NCBI RefSeq assembly: GCF_001578105.1
Contig: NZ_CP014275.1
Location: forward strand, 496,001-560,000
DNA from: Martelella sp. AD-3
GTDB lineage: Bacteria > Pseudomonadota > Alphaproteobacteria > Rhizobiales > Rhizobiaceae
Direction: 5' to 3'
DNA: 64,000 nt
In this document: piece by piece, positions 33,002 through 42,155 of the stretch
Numbering within the stretch: position 1 is the first letter of the stretch
Layout: every line of letters starts with the position of its first letter
The notes under the pieces: generated by a model
The model's input: the letters and a program-made list of their open reading frames with translations, nothing else
The model's database searches: none
What the model was told of the DNA's origin: nothing
Program-made: the position numbers and the translations under genes

Positions 33002-34549
33002 TCAAGACGCTATGCCGGCCATCATCAGGCCGAGTTGCTGTTCGCCTGCATCCGGCTTTGCTTCGCCGACATTTTCGCCCGCGAACATTACCAGGATGCG
33101 GTCGGCAAGGGCGCGGATCTCGTCGAGTTCGACGGAGACCAGAAGCACGGCCTTGCCGCTGTCGCGCATGTCGATGATGCGCCGGTGAATGAATTCGATC
33201 GCGCCGATATCCACGCCGCGCGTCGGCTGGCCGACAAGCAGGATGTCGGGATCGCGTTCGATCTCCCGGGCGACCACGATCTTCTGCTGGTTGCCGCCGG
33301 AGAAGTTGGCGGTCTTCAGAAGCGGATTCGGCGGGCGGATATCGTATTTCTCGATCTTCTCGCGCGCGTCATCGAGGATTGCCTGGCGGTTCAGCACGCC
33401 GCCGCGACCGTATTTCTCAAGCTGGTGATAGCCGAGAATGCTGTTCTCGCGTTCCTCGAACGGCAGGATCAGGCCCATATGGTGCCGGTCTTCGGGGATA
33501 TGGGCGACGCCGATCCTCCGGTATGTGGCGGGATTGGCATGGACGATCTTCTTGCCGTGCACGTAGATCTCGCCGGAATGCGGCTTGCGGATTCCGGAAA
33601 GCGCTTCCAGAAGCTCCGACTGGCCGTTTCCGGCCACGCCGGCAATGCCGACGATCTCGCCGGCGCGCACATCGAAGGAGACGTTCTTGACCATCGGCAC
33701 GCCGCGATTGTCGTGGACGGTCAGATTGCGCACCGAAAGGGCGACCTCGCCCGGGTTCGGCTCGCCCTTTTCCACGCGCAGCAGCACGCGGCGGCCGACC
33801 ATGAGTTCGGCCAGTTCCTCCACCGTCGTCTCGGCGGTCTTGCGGGTGGCGACCATCTCGCCGCGGCGCATGACGGAAACCTCGTCGGTGATCGCCATGA
33901 TCTCGCGCAGCTTGTGGGTGATGAGGATGATCGTATGGCCCTGGTCGCGGAGCATGCCGAGAATGCGGAACAGGTGGTCGGCTTCCGCCGGCGTCAACAC
34001 GCCGGTCGGTTCGTCGAGGATCAGGATCTCCGCCCCGCGGAACATGGCCTTGAGGATTTCGACGCGCTGCTGCAGGCCCACGGGAAGCTGTTCGATGACC
34101 GCGTCGGGATCGACCTCGAGGCCGTACTCGCTTTCCAGCCGCTTCAGTTCCTTGCGCGCCTTGCTTTCGCCCTGGTTGAGGAGCGAGCCGCCCTCGGCGC
34201 CGAGCATGACATTCTCCAGCACGGTAAAGTCCTCCACCAGCATGAAATGCTGATGGACCATGCCGATGCCGGCGGCAATGGCGTCGTCGCTATCGGCGAT
34301 TTCAAGCGGCTTGCCGTTAACGCGAACCTCGCCGCGATCGGCCTGGTAGAAACCGTAGAGGATCGACATCAGGGTCGATTTTCCGGCCCCGTTTTCACCG
34401 ATAATGCCGTGGATGGAGCCCTTTTCGACCTTCAGATTGATATTCTTGTTGGCGTGAACGGGCCCGAAGCTCTTGTCTATACCGATAAGTTCGATTGCGG
34501 GCGGTGTGCTCAAAAGCTTTTCAACTCCCAAACGAGGATCGCGCGCCAT
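33002..34549 (-). CDS. Nucleoside ABC transporter ATPase (double domain)
   Basis: 515 residues with two ABC domains. The first has Walker A G-E-N-G-A-G-K-S (about 50), H-Q-H-F-M-L, a variant signature L-P-V-G-L-Q-Q-R and Walker B I-L-I-L-D-E-P-T. The second has a degenerate Walker A (G-V-A-G-N-G-Q-S) and F-S-G-G-N-Q-Q-K, as normal for the sugar/nucleoside class, in which one site is weak. ATG at 34549 lacks a clear ribosome site; a TTG at 34513 behind GGGAG may be the true start. It powers import with the two downstream permeases. Confidence 0.92.
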   Translation of the reverse strand: MARDPRLGVEKLLSTPPAIELIGIDKSFGPVHANKNINLKVEKGSIHGIIGENGAGKSTLMSILYGFYQADRGEVRVNGKPLEIADSDDAIAAGIGMVHQHFMLVEDFTVLENVMLGAEGGSLLNQGESKARKELKRLESEYGLEVDPDAVIEQLPVGLQQRVEILKAMFRGAEILILDEPTGVLTPAEADHLFRILGMLRDQGHTIILITHKLREIMAITDEVSVMRRGEMVATRKTAETTVEELAELMVGRRVLLRVEKGEPNPGEVALSVRNLTVHDNRGVPMVKNVSFDVRAGEIVGIAGVAGNGQSELLEALSGIRKPHSGEIYVHGKKIVHANPATYRRIGVAHIPEDRHHMGLILPFEERENSILGYHQLEKYGRGGVLNRQAILDDAREKIEKYDIRPPNPLLKTANFSGGNQQKIVVAREIERDPDILLVGQPTRGVDIGAIEFIHRRIIDMRDSGKAVLLVSVELDEIRALADRILVMFAGENVGEAKPDAGEQQLGLMMAGIAS

Positions 34550-34645
34550 TCATGGCGCCGGAGGAGGCTCTGCCCAGGGCAGGCAACAAAGGACCTTCAT
34601 CCGCACGGACGCAAACGCGTTGCGCCCGTGCGACGCTGCAAGGGA

Positions 34646-35635
34646 TCAGTAGGGGCAGGTGTTGTCGACCGAGTAGTCATGCACCTCGATCTCGCCCGAA
34701 ACGATGCCTTCCTTCGCCTTTTCGACGGCGGCGAGCATCTCTTCGGTGATCAGCGGCTTGTTGTACTCGTCATAGGCCCAGCCGACGCCGTTGTCGGCAA
34801 CGCCGAGCGAGTTGATGCCGGCCTCGAAGTTGCCGTCCTGGCTGGCCTTGAAGGCGTCATAGACGGCGTTGTCGACGCGCTTGACCATCGAGGTCAGGAC
34901 GGAGCCCGGATGGACGTAATTCTGGTTGCTGTCGACGCCGATCGAATATTCCTCGGCATCGGCCGCAGCCTGCAGCACGCCGAGGCCGGAGGCGCCGGCC
35001 GCCGCATAGATCACGTCGGCGCCCTGGTCCATCTGGTTCTTGGTCAGTTCGCCGGCCGTGACCGGGTCGTTCCAGGCGGCGCCGGTGGTGCCGACGAAAT
35101 TGCGCAGGATGGTGACGTCGCCGTTTGCGGCCTTGGCGCCCTGGGCGTAGCCGCAGCCGAATTTGTGGATCAGCGGAATATCCATGCCGCCGACGAAGCC
35201 GACCGCGCCGGTTTCCGATTTCATCGCCGCCAGAAGGCCGACGAGATAGGACCCCTGTTCTTCCTTGAAGACCACGGACTGGACGTTCGGCGCATCGATC
35301 ACGTCATCCACGATGTAGAACTCGGTGTCGGGGAACTGCGGGGCGATCTTCTCGACGGCGGATTTCCAGGCAAAGGAAAGGGCGACGACGGGGTTGAAGC
35401 CCATGGAGGCGAAGTTGAGGATCGCCTGCTCGCCCTGGGCGTCGCCGGTCGGTTCGAAGTCGCGATATTCGACGCCGGTGTCGGCCTTGAACTTTTCGGC
35501 GCCGTTATAGGCCGACTCGTTGAAGGATTTGTCGAATTTGCCGCCCGTGCCGTAGACAAGCGCGGGCTTGAAATCCGCCAGCGCGGTCGTTGACATCGCG
35601 GCAAGGGCGATAAGGCTCAGGATAGTTTTTTTCAT
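34646..35635 (-). CDS. BMP-family nucleoside-binding periplasmic protein
   Basis: 329 residues. The N-terminus M-K-K-T-I-L-S with a hydrophobic core ending T-A-L-A-D is a Sec signal peptide with no lipobox Cys, so the protein should be free in the periplasm. The body is the BMP/PnrA/Med fold (V-Y-G-T-G-G-K-F-D-K-S-F-N near residue 30; G-G-M-D-I-P near 150; G-V-D-S-N-Q near 230). It delivers nucleosides to the downstream ABC transporter. It is the first gene of the operon, with a 96-base gap before the ATPase that may allow its higher expression. Confidence 0.93.
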   Translation of the reverse strand: MKKTILSLIALAAMSTTALADFKPALVYGTGGKFDKSFNESAYNGAEKFKADTGVEYRDFEPTGDAQGEQAILNFASMGFNPVVALSFAWKSAVEKIAPQFPDTEFYIVDDVIDAPNVQSVVFKEEQGSYLVGLLAAMKSETGAVGFVGGMDIPLIHKFGCGYAQGAKAANGDVTILRNFVGTTGAAWNDPVTAGELTKNQMDQGADVIYAAAGASGLGVLQAAADAEEYSIGVDSNQNYVHPGSVLTSMVKRVDNAVYDAFKASQDGNFEAGINSLGVADNGVGWAYDEYNKPLITEEMLAAVEKAKEGIVSGEIEVHDYSVDNTCPY

Positions 35636-35942
35636 AACGCAGCTCTGTTCCCTGTGAGTGTGCTCATGGACCCTGTTCGGCGGCAGGCGCGATTGCCCCC
35701 TCCTGAAACACGACCGGCCGCCACCGGCCGGATTGAACCATATCGTTGCACGGCTTCGACAAAATTTCATCACAAAATTTACCCCTTGGGCAAAAATGGC
35801 ATGCACATTCCGCACAGGCAGCATCTGCGTTTCGTAACGTATTGTATTTAAAATATTCTACGTCCGGGGCGTTCGTCGCGTTGAGACGTGACCAGAAGGC
35901 CGGGACAGCCTGAGCATGACGGTGGAGAGAAGCGCAGGCGCT
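35636..35942. other. Promoter region of nucleoside operon
   Basis: About 300 bases without a gene. It is locally AT-rich on the side near 35760-35860 (for example AAAATATT near 35850), which is where the minus-strand promoter of the nucleoside operon should lie. No operator could be assigned. Confidence 0.4.
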
Positions 35943-35979
35943 GTCGAAAAAACGAAAGGGAGCGCGGCGGCGCTCCCTT
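35943..35979 (-). terminator. Rho-independent terminator of msrA
   Basis: Read on the minus strand, AAGGGAGCGC and GCGCTCCCTT (35979-35970 and 35965-35956) form a 10-bp stem with a 4-base loop, followed by TCG and six T. Confidence 0.88.
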
Positions 35980-36007
35980 GGCATCGGCATTCTCTCGCCG
36001 GTTCGTC

Positions 36008-36658
36008 TCAGCCGACCGGGCAGGAGACGCCGGTGCCCTTCAGGCCGCAATAGCCGGCCGGGTTCTTGGCGAGATATTGCTGGTGATAGTCTTCCGCCGG
36101 GTAGAAAGCCCCGGCTTCCGCAATTTCGGTGGTGATGCGGTCATTGCGGCCATTCGCTTCCAGTGCATGCTGGAAGCGGTCGCGCACGGACCTGGCAAGC
36201 TCAAGCTCGTCTGCATTTTCAAGATAGATGGCCGAGCGGTAGGTGGTGCCGATATCATTGCCCTGGCGCATGCCCTGTGTCGGGTCATGGGCTTCGAAGA
36301 ACAGCATGAGAAGGTTCTCGAGGCTGACTTCGGCGGGATCATAGATGACGCGCACAACCTCGGCATGGCCGGTCAGCCCGGTGCAGGTCTCCTCGTAAGT
36401 CGGGTTTGGCGTAAGTCCGCCTGCATAGCCTGCCACGGTGACGTAGACGCCCGGCGTCTGCCACAAGAGGCGCTCGGCCCCCCAGAAGCATCCCATGCCG
36501 AACTGCACTTCCTTCAGGCCTGCCGGAAAAGGCGGTGAAAGCGGACGGCCGTTGACGAAATGGCGTTCTGCGGTCGGGATGGGGTCCGGCCGGCCGGCCA
36601 GCGCGGTTTCGGGCGTCGGCATGACGGTTTTTTCCCTGTTGAAGGCGGAAAGAAACAT
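36008..36658 (-). CDS. msrA: Peptide-methionine (S)-S-oxide reductase
   Basis: 216 residues. The catalytic G-C-F-W-G motif is at about residue 56, followed by the conserved [19 protein letters not shown] and Y-H-Q-Q-Y-L. A resolving Cys is likely in the C-terminal tail ([11 protein letters not shown]). It repairs oxidised methionine in proteins. GGGAG precedes the ATG at 36658. It has its own terminator, so it is probably monocistronic. Confidence 0.96.
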   Translation of the reverse strand: MFLSAFNREKTVMPTPETALAGRPDPIPTAERHFVNGRPLSPPFPAGLKEVQFGMGCFWGAERLLWQTPGVYVTVAGYAGGLTPNPTYEETCTGLTGHAEVVRVIYDPAEVSLENLLMLFFEAHDPTQGMRQGNDIGTTYRSAIYLENADELELARSVRDRFQHALEANGRNDRITTEIAEAGAFYPAEDYHQQYLAKNPAGYCGLKGTGVSCPVG

Positions 36659-37103
36659 GAGGGTCTCCCTGGAACATCTCGCCGACAGGCGGCACTCCCC
36701 GGCCCTGGCGAACATGCGTCAAACAACAAAAGGACGGAGCGAAAGGGCATCTCAGCGAAAACGCGCTTTCTGCGCCGATCCGGTGGAACGGATAAACCGA
36801 ACGTCCGGTTCCCCGCCATAAGAGCAACCGAAGCCCGGCGGGCGACGGATCTTGGTCTTCAGATAAGAAACGAAGCGCGCCGCAACAAGACGGCCTTTGC
36901 GACAGACCGGTCGCAGCCTGCCCTTTCTCGCCGCGCCCGGCGCCCTTCAGCCCTGCCGCCATGCCTGCGGCACTTTGCGTCGATGCCTTGCGCCTCTTTG
37001 GAAACAATTCAAAAATCTGTCAGAATCGGGTTGATCATCGCCACGGCATCGGTATATATCGCGCCGGTCCCTCCCATCGGTTCAGCCGAGGCGGGTGCCA
37101 GAC
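36659..37103. other. Intergenic region before tRNA-Ser, no gene seen
   Basis: 445 bases. Open frames here have no family-like features and no good ribosome sites. The region should hold the promoters of msrA (minus) and tRNA-Ser (plus). A small inverted repeat AACCG-AACGTC-CGGTT lies near 36794. Confidence 0.4.
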
Positions 37104-37193
<90 letters not shown>

Positions 37194-37309
37194 TTACCTC
37201 GTCCCAAGATCATGATTTTATTCATGGTTTTCTTTCCAGGGTTGGTTGGTTACATTCTGGCGCAAAAGTCGAGGCCGAGCTTTCTTGTTCTGGTTTTCCG
37301 ACTCTGCCT

Positions 37310-37971
37310 TATCTCTTGAAGTCGATCGAGTTGACGCTCGACATGATCCGCCACCGGCGGCTGCGCGGCGGTTCCGTCATCATCGAGGCGAAGCTTGCCG
37401 AGGCGCTCGGCATCTCGCGCACGCCGCTTCGTGAAGCGCTTCGGCGGCCGGAGGGCGAGGGGCTTGTGCTGAAAGGCAACGGCCGCAATTACGTGGTTCG
37501 GTGTGTCGATATCGGCGAATATCTCCAGAGCCTCAGGCTGCGCCTGCTGATCGAGCCGGAGGCCGCCGTGCTGGCCGTACCGGCGATCCCGCGCGCAAGG
37601 CTGATCGCGGTGCGTCGCGAGACCCAGGGGCTTCTCGAGGCGAGCAGCTATCATACAGACGAGCACTGGTTCTCCGACGACAATCTGCACAACATGGTCA
37701 TCGATTACTGCGGCAACGCCGTCATGGCCAAGGTCCTGCACAAATTGCGGGCGACGACGCGGCTGTTCGAAAACGATCAGCTGAAGGACCGGCTCCGGCC
37801 GGATTCGGCCGAGCATCTGGAAATCATCGAGGCGTTCGAAAGCAATGACCTAGAGGCGACGCGGTCTTCGGTCGCAAACCACGTGCAGAGTCTGATCGAT
37901 TTCGCCCGTCGGAATCTTATCCTCGGCACGGGGGAAGAATGTCTCCGCCCTGCCGTCACGACTGCGGCCGA
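37310..37971 (+). pseudogene. GntR-family (FCD domain) regulator, probably degenerate
   Basis: The translated frame clearly holds a winged helix (E-A-K-L-A-E-A-L-G-I-S-R-T-P-L-R-E-A-L-R) and a full FCD ligand domain (D-D-N-L-H-N-M-V-I-D-Y and later E-H-L-E-I-I-E-A-F), as in FadR-like repressors. But no ATG or GTG with a ribosome site lies before the winged helix: the frame is open back through the tRNA-Ser gene, and the first ATG is inside helix 1 (37344). At the other end the frame runs about 190 bases into the convergent kinase gene; a stop lies at about 37971 in another frame. A start at a TTG near 37316 with a 3' frameshift is possible. Coordinates are approximate. Confidence 0.55.
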
Positions 37972-39443
37972 TAGAGCCCGCGGAAGCGGGCATAGGCGTC
38001 ATCATAGACCGCCTTGTTTGCGGCGGAAGGCGCAATCGTCGGGCCCCGGCCGACAAAGGCCGAAACGCCCGCCCAGTCATCCGCAAGCCCCGCCCCCATC
38101 GCCGCCGTCCAGGCAACGCCGAGGCAGGAACCCGGATGGCCGGTGAGGCAATGCACCGGCCGCTGCAACACATCGGCGACGGTCTGCATCCAGACCGTGC
38201 TTTGCGCGCCGCCGTCGGAGACCAGAAAACGGGTGGTCGCAAGGCCGATGTCGTTCAGCACGTCGATATGATGCCGGAGCGCATAGGCGTAGGATTCCAG
38301 AAGCGCCCGCCACAGATGGCCGATGTCATGCGAGAGCGTCAGGCCGGAGATCACGCCGCGCGCGTCGGGATCGTGGATCGGCGTCTTCTCGCCGAGGAGA
38401 TAGGGCAGGATCACCACGCCCTCCGCGCCGGCGGGGCGGTTTTCGGCCAGCCGGTCGAGGTAGCGGTAGACCGAAATGCCCTCGGCCTCGGCGGCAAGCC
38501 GTTCCTGGCCGGCGAAGGTCGCGATGAACCAGTTGAGCGCCGAACCGCCGGTCGACATGCACCCGTTCGGCATGTAGAGGCCCGGGATCAGGTGATAGTC
38601 GAGAAAGAGGCGCGGGTCGGGGCGCGCCTTGTCGGTCGCCGTCAGGATATCGACGGCGCCGCCGAATTTCAGAAGCACGTCGCCGGCGTCCTGCACGCCC
38701 GCGCCGAAGGCCGAGGCCACCATGTCTGCCGCGCCGCCGACAACCGGCGTGCCTGCGCGAAGGCCGGTCAGTGCCGCTGCTTCCTCGGTCAATCCGCCCA
38801 GCACCTCATGCGAGGCGATTTTCGGCGGGATGGCGCCTGCCGGAAGATGTGCCCAGGCAATCAGGTCTTCATCCAGTTCGCCGCGCGAAACATCGACAAA
38901 GCCTGCTTCCAGCGCCCAGTTCTGCTCCACCGCGCGCTTGCCGGTGAGCTTGAAATTGACGAAATCATAGGAGCCGAAGACCGTGGCGATCCTCGAAAAG
39001 ACCTCCGGCTCGTGCTTCTCGAGCCAACGCAGCTTGGCGGTGACGAGCTGCTGGTTGATGCCGTTTCCGGCCTTCTTGATGAATGCGGCCTCGTCGCGCT
39101 CCTTGCGCATGGCCTCGACCTCGCGGCCCGACCGGCCATCGCTCTGCTGGATGGAGGGACGGAGCAGACTGCCGGCCTCGTCCAGAAGCACGACGGCAGG
39201 GAGCATGCCGGTGACGCCGACAGCGCCGACGTTGGCGGGGTCCGTGCCCTCGAGCGCCAGAAGCTCGCGGGTGATCGCCCGCACATTTTCCCACCACTGG
39301 AGGGGGTCTTCCTCGGCCCAGCCGTGATGCGGCGATGAAAGCGTGACGGGCCGGCTGGCCAGTCCCACGACCCGGGCCGGCAGTTCGATCAGGATGCCGA
39401 TCGTGGATGTCGTGCCGATATCGAGACCGATCACATAAGCCAT
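37956..39443 (-). CDS. FGGY-family carbohydrate kinase
   Basis: 495 residues with the actin-like two-domain kinase fold: G-L-D-I-G-T-T-S-T at the N-terminus (phosphate 1), D-G-R-S near residue 105, and G-G-A-V-D and the adenosine motif S-D-G-G-A-Q-S near 425. It resembles xylulokinase and related pentulose/polyol kinases, but the exact sugar is unclear. It begins 18 bases after the BtpA-like gene and likely belongs to the operon controlled by the DeoR regulator further upstream. Confidence 0.88.
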   Translation of the reverse strand: MAYVIGLDIGTTSTIGILIELPARVVGLASRPVTLSSPHHGWAEEDPLQWWENVRAITRELLALEGTDPANVGAVGVTGMLPAVVLLDEAGSLLRPSIQQSDGRSGREVEAMRKERDEAAFIKKAGNGINQQLVTAKLRWLEKHEPEVFSRIATVFGSYDFVNFKLTGKRAVEQNWALEAGFVDVSRGELDEDLIAWAHLPAGAIPPKIASHEVLGGLTEEAAALTGLRAGTPVVGGAADMVASAFGAGVQDAGDVLLKFGGAVDILTATDKARPDPRLFLDYHLIPGLYMPNGCMSTGGSALNWFIATFAGQERLAAEAEGISVYRYLDRLAENRPAGAEGVVILPYLLGEKTPIHDPDARGVISGLTLSHDIGHLWRALLESYAYALRHHIDVLNDIGLATTRFLVSDGGAQSTVWMQTVADVLQRPVHCLTGHPGSCLGVAWTAAMGAGLADDWAGVSAFVGRGPTIAPSAANKAVYDDAYARFRGLYRPQS

Positions 39444-39461
39444 GGAAGCCTCCGGGCGCGG

Positions 39462-40262
39462 TCAGCGCAGCGTTGCGACCTTGTCCATGAACCGGCTGAC
39501 TCGGTCCTGATCGACCGGGTTCCAGGTATCGCCGTCCACCTTGAAATGCGTGCCGATGATGCAGCCGTCGGCCACCGACATGACGTCGGCGACATTGTCG
39601 ATATTGACCCCGGTATTGGCAAAGACCGGAACTTCATCGATCGCCTCGCAGACGGTTTTCAGGTCCGACTGGTCGGCGGGCTGGCCGGTGATCGGGCCGG
39701 ACACGAGAATGGCGTCGGCCATGGAGGAGAAGACGGCGCTTTTCGCCCTGAGCGCGATGGGCCGCTGGTCGAGCGGATGGGCGAATTCGGCATTGATGTT
39801 GAAGAGGAGCTTCATGTCCCTGGCGCCGAGATTGGCGCGCAGTCTTGCCGGCGTGGCGCAATCGGGCGCCCAAACGCCCATGTCGGAGGCGAAGACGCCG
39901 GTGAAGATCTCGCGCACGAAGCGCGCGCCCGTCACCGAGCCGATCGCCACGCTCGCTTCCGGGTCCCAGAGATAATTGACGCCGAAGGGCACCTTGATCT
40001 CGGGTTTCAACGCCTGCACCACGGCCGTCATCGCGGCAATGCCCTCGACGGGCGCTTTCCTGACATAGGGGCGGTCGTTCTCGTTGCCGAACATGATCGC
40101 GTCGACGCCGCCGGCCTGCAGCTTCTCGATGTCGGCGTGTACGTCGGCGATCAGCCTGTCGAGCCCGCCATCCTTGTCATATTGCGGCGAGCCGGGCAGG
40201 GCGCCGATATGGGCCATGGCGATGACCGCCTTCTTTTTGGCGCCGAAGAACTCGAAAATCAT
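39462..40262 (-). CDS. BtpA/SgcQ-family protein
   Basis: 266 residues of the BtpA/SgcQ TIM-barrel-like family (A-M-A-H-I-G-A-L-P-G-S-P near the start; D-A-I-M-F-G-N-E-N-D-R-P-Y; V-F-A-N-T-G-V-N near 215). BtpA was named for photosystem I stability in cyanobacteria, but in proteobacteria these genes sit with sugar kinases and transporters, as here, and probably act on a phosphorylated sugar. The reaction is unknown. Confidence 0.87.
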   Translation of the reverse strand: MIFEFFGAKKKAVIAMAHIGALPGSPQYDKDGGLDRLIADVHADIEKLQAGGVDAIMFGNENDRPYVRKAPVEGIAAMTAVVQALKPEIKVPFGVNYLWDPEASVAIGSVTGARFVREIFTGVFASDMGVWAPDCATPARLRANLGARDMKLLFNINAEFAHPLDQRPIALRAKSAVFSSMADAILVSGPITGQPADQSDLKTVCEAIDEVPVFANTGVNIDNVADVMSVADGCIIGTHFKVDGDTWNPVDQDRVSRFMDKVATLR

Positions 40263-40312
40263 TGAGGTACTCCATTGAAGAAAACGGTACGGCGCAATCC
40301 GGCAGATTGCAG

Positions 40313-41227
40313 TCAGGAGGCCATCCTGCGGGCAGGGCTGGCGATACGGATCTCGACTTCGGCTTTGGCCAGCGCCCTGGCGATATCGCCCGGCGGCTCG
40401 GCATCGGTGATCAGCACATCGAACTGCTTCAGGTCGGCAACGTGAACGAGCGACATGCAGGCAAATTTGGAGGCATCGCAGAGCACCACCTTCTGCGTCG
40501 AGCGATTGAGGAAAACGCGCTTCATCTCCGCATCATCGAAGGAGTAGTCGTAGATGCCATGCTCGGTCAGTCCGGAAATGCCGATAAAGGCAATGTCGAA
40601 CCAGAGGGCCTCGAATTCCGCGATCGCCGAAGGTCCGGAGATCGACATCTCGTCGCCGCGCATGCGCCCGCCCGGAAGATAGACTTCCGCAAGTCCTTCG
40701 CCGAGGAAGAAGGCGTTGCGCACGGAACTGGTGAAGATCTTGGTGTGCTGGCGGTCCTGAAGCCGGCGGGCGAGCAGCAATGCCGTGGTGCCGACATCGA
40801 GCGCTATCGTGCGCGCGCCGGCGGAAAGCGCCTCGGCTTCCGCCGCGATCGCCTGTTTTGCAAGCGCGTTCTTGACGGTCCTGAGCTGGAAGGGCGGTTC
40901 GCCGGGAAGGGCTGAGGCCGGCGCGGGCTCTGCCGCCTGTTCGGAGCGCACGGCGCCGCCATGGGTGCGGGCAAGCTTGCCTTCCTTTTCCAGTTCGGCA
41001 AGGTCGCGGCGGATGGTCATCTCGGAAACATTGAGTTGCCCGGCAACATCGGAGACCGACAGCGCGCCGAATTCGGCGAGAACATCGAGGATGCGCGCAT
41101 GGCGCACCTGCGCGAGAACCTTGGTCTTTTCTCCCTGTCCACCCTGCAAGACGGCTCCTTTCGAGATGATCGAGATCCCGGCCAGCGCCGCTTTGGCTGC
41201 GGCGGGCCGATCCATTCTGATCTTCAT
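40313..41227 (-). CDS. DeoR-family transcriptional regulator
   Basis: 304 residues. A DeoR winged helix (R-H-A-R-I-L-D-V-L, V-S-E-M-T-I-R-R-D-L, T-H-G-G-A-V) starts near residue 40, followed by the sugar-phosphate sensor domain with D-V-G-T-T-A and D-A-S-K-F. The 40 residues before the helix are atypical, so the true start may be downstream (family proteins begin just before R-H-A-R-I-L). It is divergent from the SDR gene and lies upstream of the BtpA-like and kinase genes, so it likely represses both sides in the absence of a sugar phosphate. Confidence 0.88.
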   Translation of the reverse strand: MKIRMDRPAAAKAALAGISIISKGAVLQGGQGEKTKVLAQVRHARILDVLAEFGALSVSDVAGQLNVSEMTIRRDLAELEKEGKLARTHGGAVRSEQAAEPAPASALPGEPPFQLRTVKNALAKQAIAAEAEALSAGARTIALDVGTTALLLARRLQDRQHTKIFTSSVRNAFFLGEGLAEVYLPGGRMRGDEMSISGPSAIAEFEALWFDIAFIGISGLTEHGIYDYSFDDAEMKRVFLNRSTQKVVLCDASKFACMSLVHVADLKQFDVLITDAEPPGDIARALAKAEVEIRIASPARRMAS

Positions 41228-41239
41228 GAGTAGCAGCAG

Positions 41240-41308
41240 GATCGAACAAATTCAAACATTATTTTCTCTTGTTGTGTATGTTTTTGTTGATATATGATCG
41301 AACGAAAC
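41240..41308. promoter_or_regulatory. Candidate DeoR operator repeats
   Basis: GATCGAACAAA (41240-41250) and GATCGAACGAAAC (41296-41308) are direct repeats 56 bases apart, in the AT-rich divergent region between the DeoR gene and the SDR gene. DeoR-type regulators often use repeated half sites at such spacing. Inference from position. Confidence 0.45.
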
Positions 41309-41325
41309 AAGCAGGGGAACGAAAA

Positions 41326-42105
41326 ATGACTCACCCGATCTTTCCGGAGCTCGAAGGCCGCAAGGCCGTCGTCACCGGCGGCGCCACCGGTATCGGCCGC
41401 GCCATTGTCGAGGCGCTGAGGCGCCAGAAGGTGGATGTCGCTCTGTGCGATATCAATCCCGAAGCAGCCGAGAAGACCGCGGCCGAGACCGGTTCTGTTG
41501 CCGTTCCGGTTGATGTGCGCAAGCGCGAGTCAGTTGAGCAAACCTTTGCGGAGGCGGAAGAAAGGCTCGGCGGTTTCGACATGCTGTTCGCCAATGCCGG
41601 CGTCTCGACCATGCGGCCCGCGCTGGAACTGACCGACGAGGAGTGGGATTTCAATTTTGACGTCAACACGCGCGGCATCTTCCTGACCAACCAGATTGCA
41701 GGCCGTCGTTTCAAGGCCAATGGCAGAGGCGTGATCGTCAATACGGCCTCGCTTGCCGCCAAGGTGGGCGCGCCGTTTCTCGCGCATTATTCGGCAAGCA
41801 AATTTGCGGTGCTCGGCTGGACGCAGGCGCTGGCGAAAGAGCTTGCCGGTGACGGCATCCGCGTCAACGCCATCTGCCCGGGCCTCGTCAAGACATCGAT
41901 GCAGGACCGTGAGGTTGCCTGGGAAGCGGAGCTGCGCGGCATGACGCCGGAGGCGGTGATCGCCGACTACATCGCGCAGACGCCGCTTGGCAGGCTGGAA
42001 ACGGCGGAAGACGTCGCCGATGTGGCCGTCTTCCTCTCCAGCAATTCCGCCCGCTTCATGACCGGGCAGGGCGTGAATGTCACCGGCGGCATCTACATGA
42101 CGTGA
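41326..42105 (+). CDS. SDR-family NAD(P)-dependent oxidoreductase
   Basis: 259 residues of the classical short-chain dehydrogenase fold: cofactor turn T-G-G-A-T-G-I-G-R near residue 19, N-A-G-V, and the catalytic Ser, Tyr and Lys in N-T-A-S-L-A and Y-S-A-S-K. The C-terminus (V-T-G-G-I-Y-M-T) is typical. It likely oxidises a polyol or sugar alcohol imported and processed with the neighbouring kinase. AGGGGAAC precedes the ATG. Confidence 0.9.
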   Translation: MTHPIFPELEGRKAVVTGGATGIGRAIVEALRRQKVDVALCDINPEAAEKTAAETGSVAVPVDVRKRESVEQTFAEAEERLGGFDMLFANAGVSTMRPALELTDEEWDFNFDVNTRGIFLTNQIAGRRFKANGRGVIVNTASLAAKVGAPFLAHYSASKFAVLGWTQALAKELAGDGIRVNAICPGLVKTSMQDREVAWEAELRGMTPEAVIADYIAQTPLGRLETAEDVADVAVFLSSNSARFMTGQGVNVTGGIYMT

Positions 42106-42155
42106 GACCGCTTTGCGGACAGTCCTAAACTGACGACGAACGAGCGGGAAAGCGC

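Noticed and set aside
32912..35593. Open frame of 893 codons on the plus strand
   Set aside because: It is antisense to the nucleoside ATPase and BMP genes, rich in His/Asp/Arg as expected for a shadow frame in GC-rich DNA, and shows no domain.
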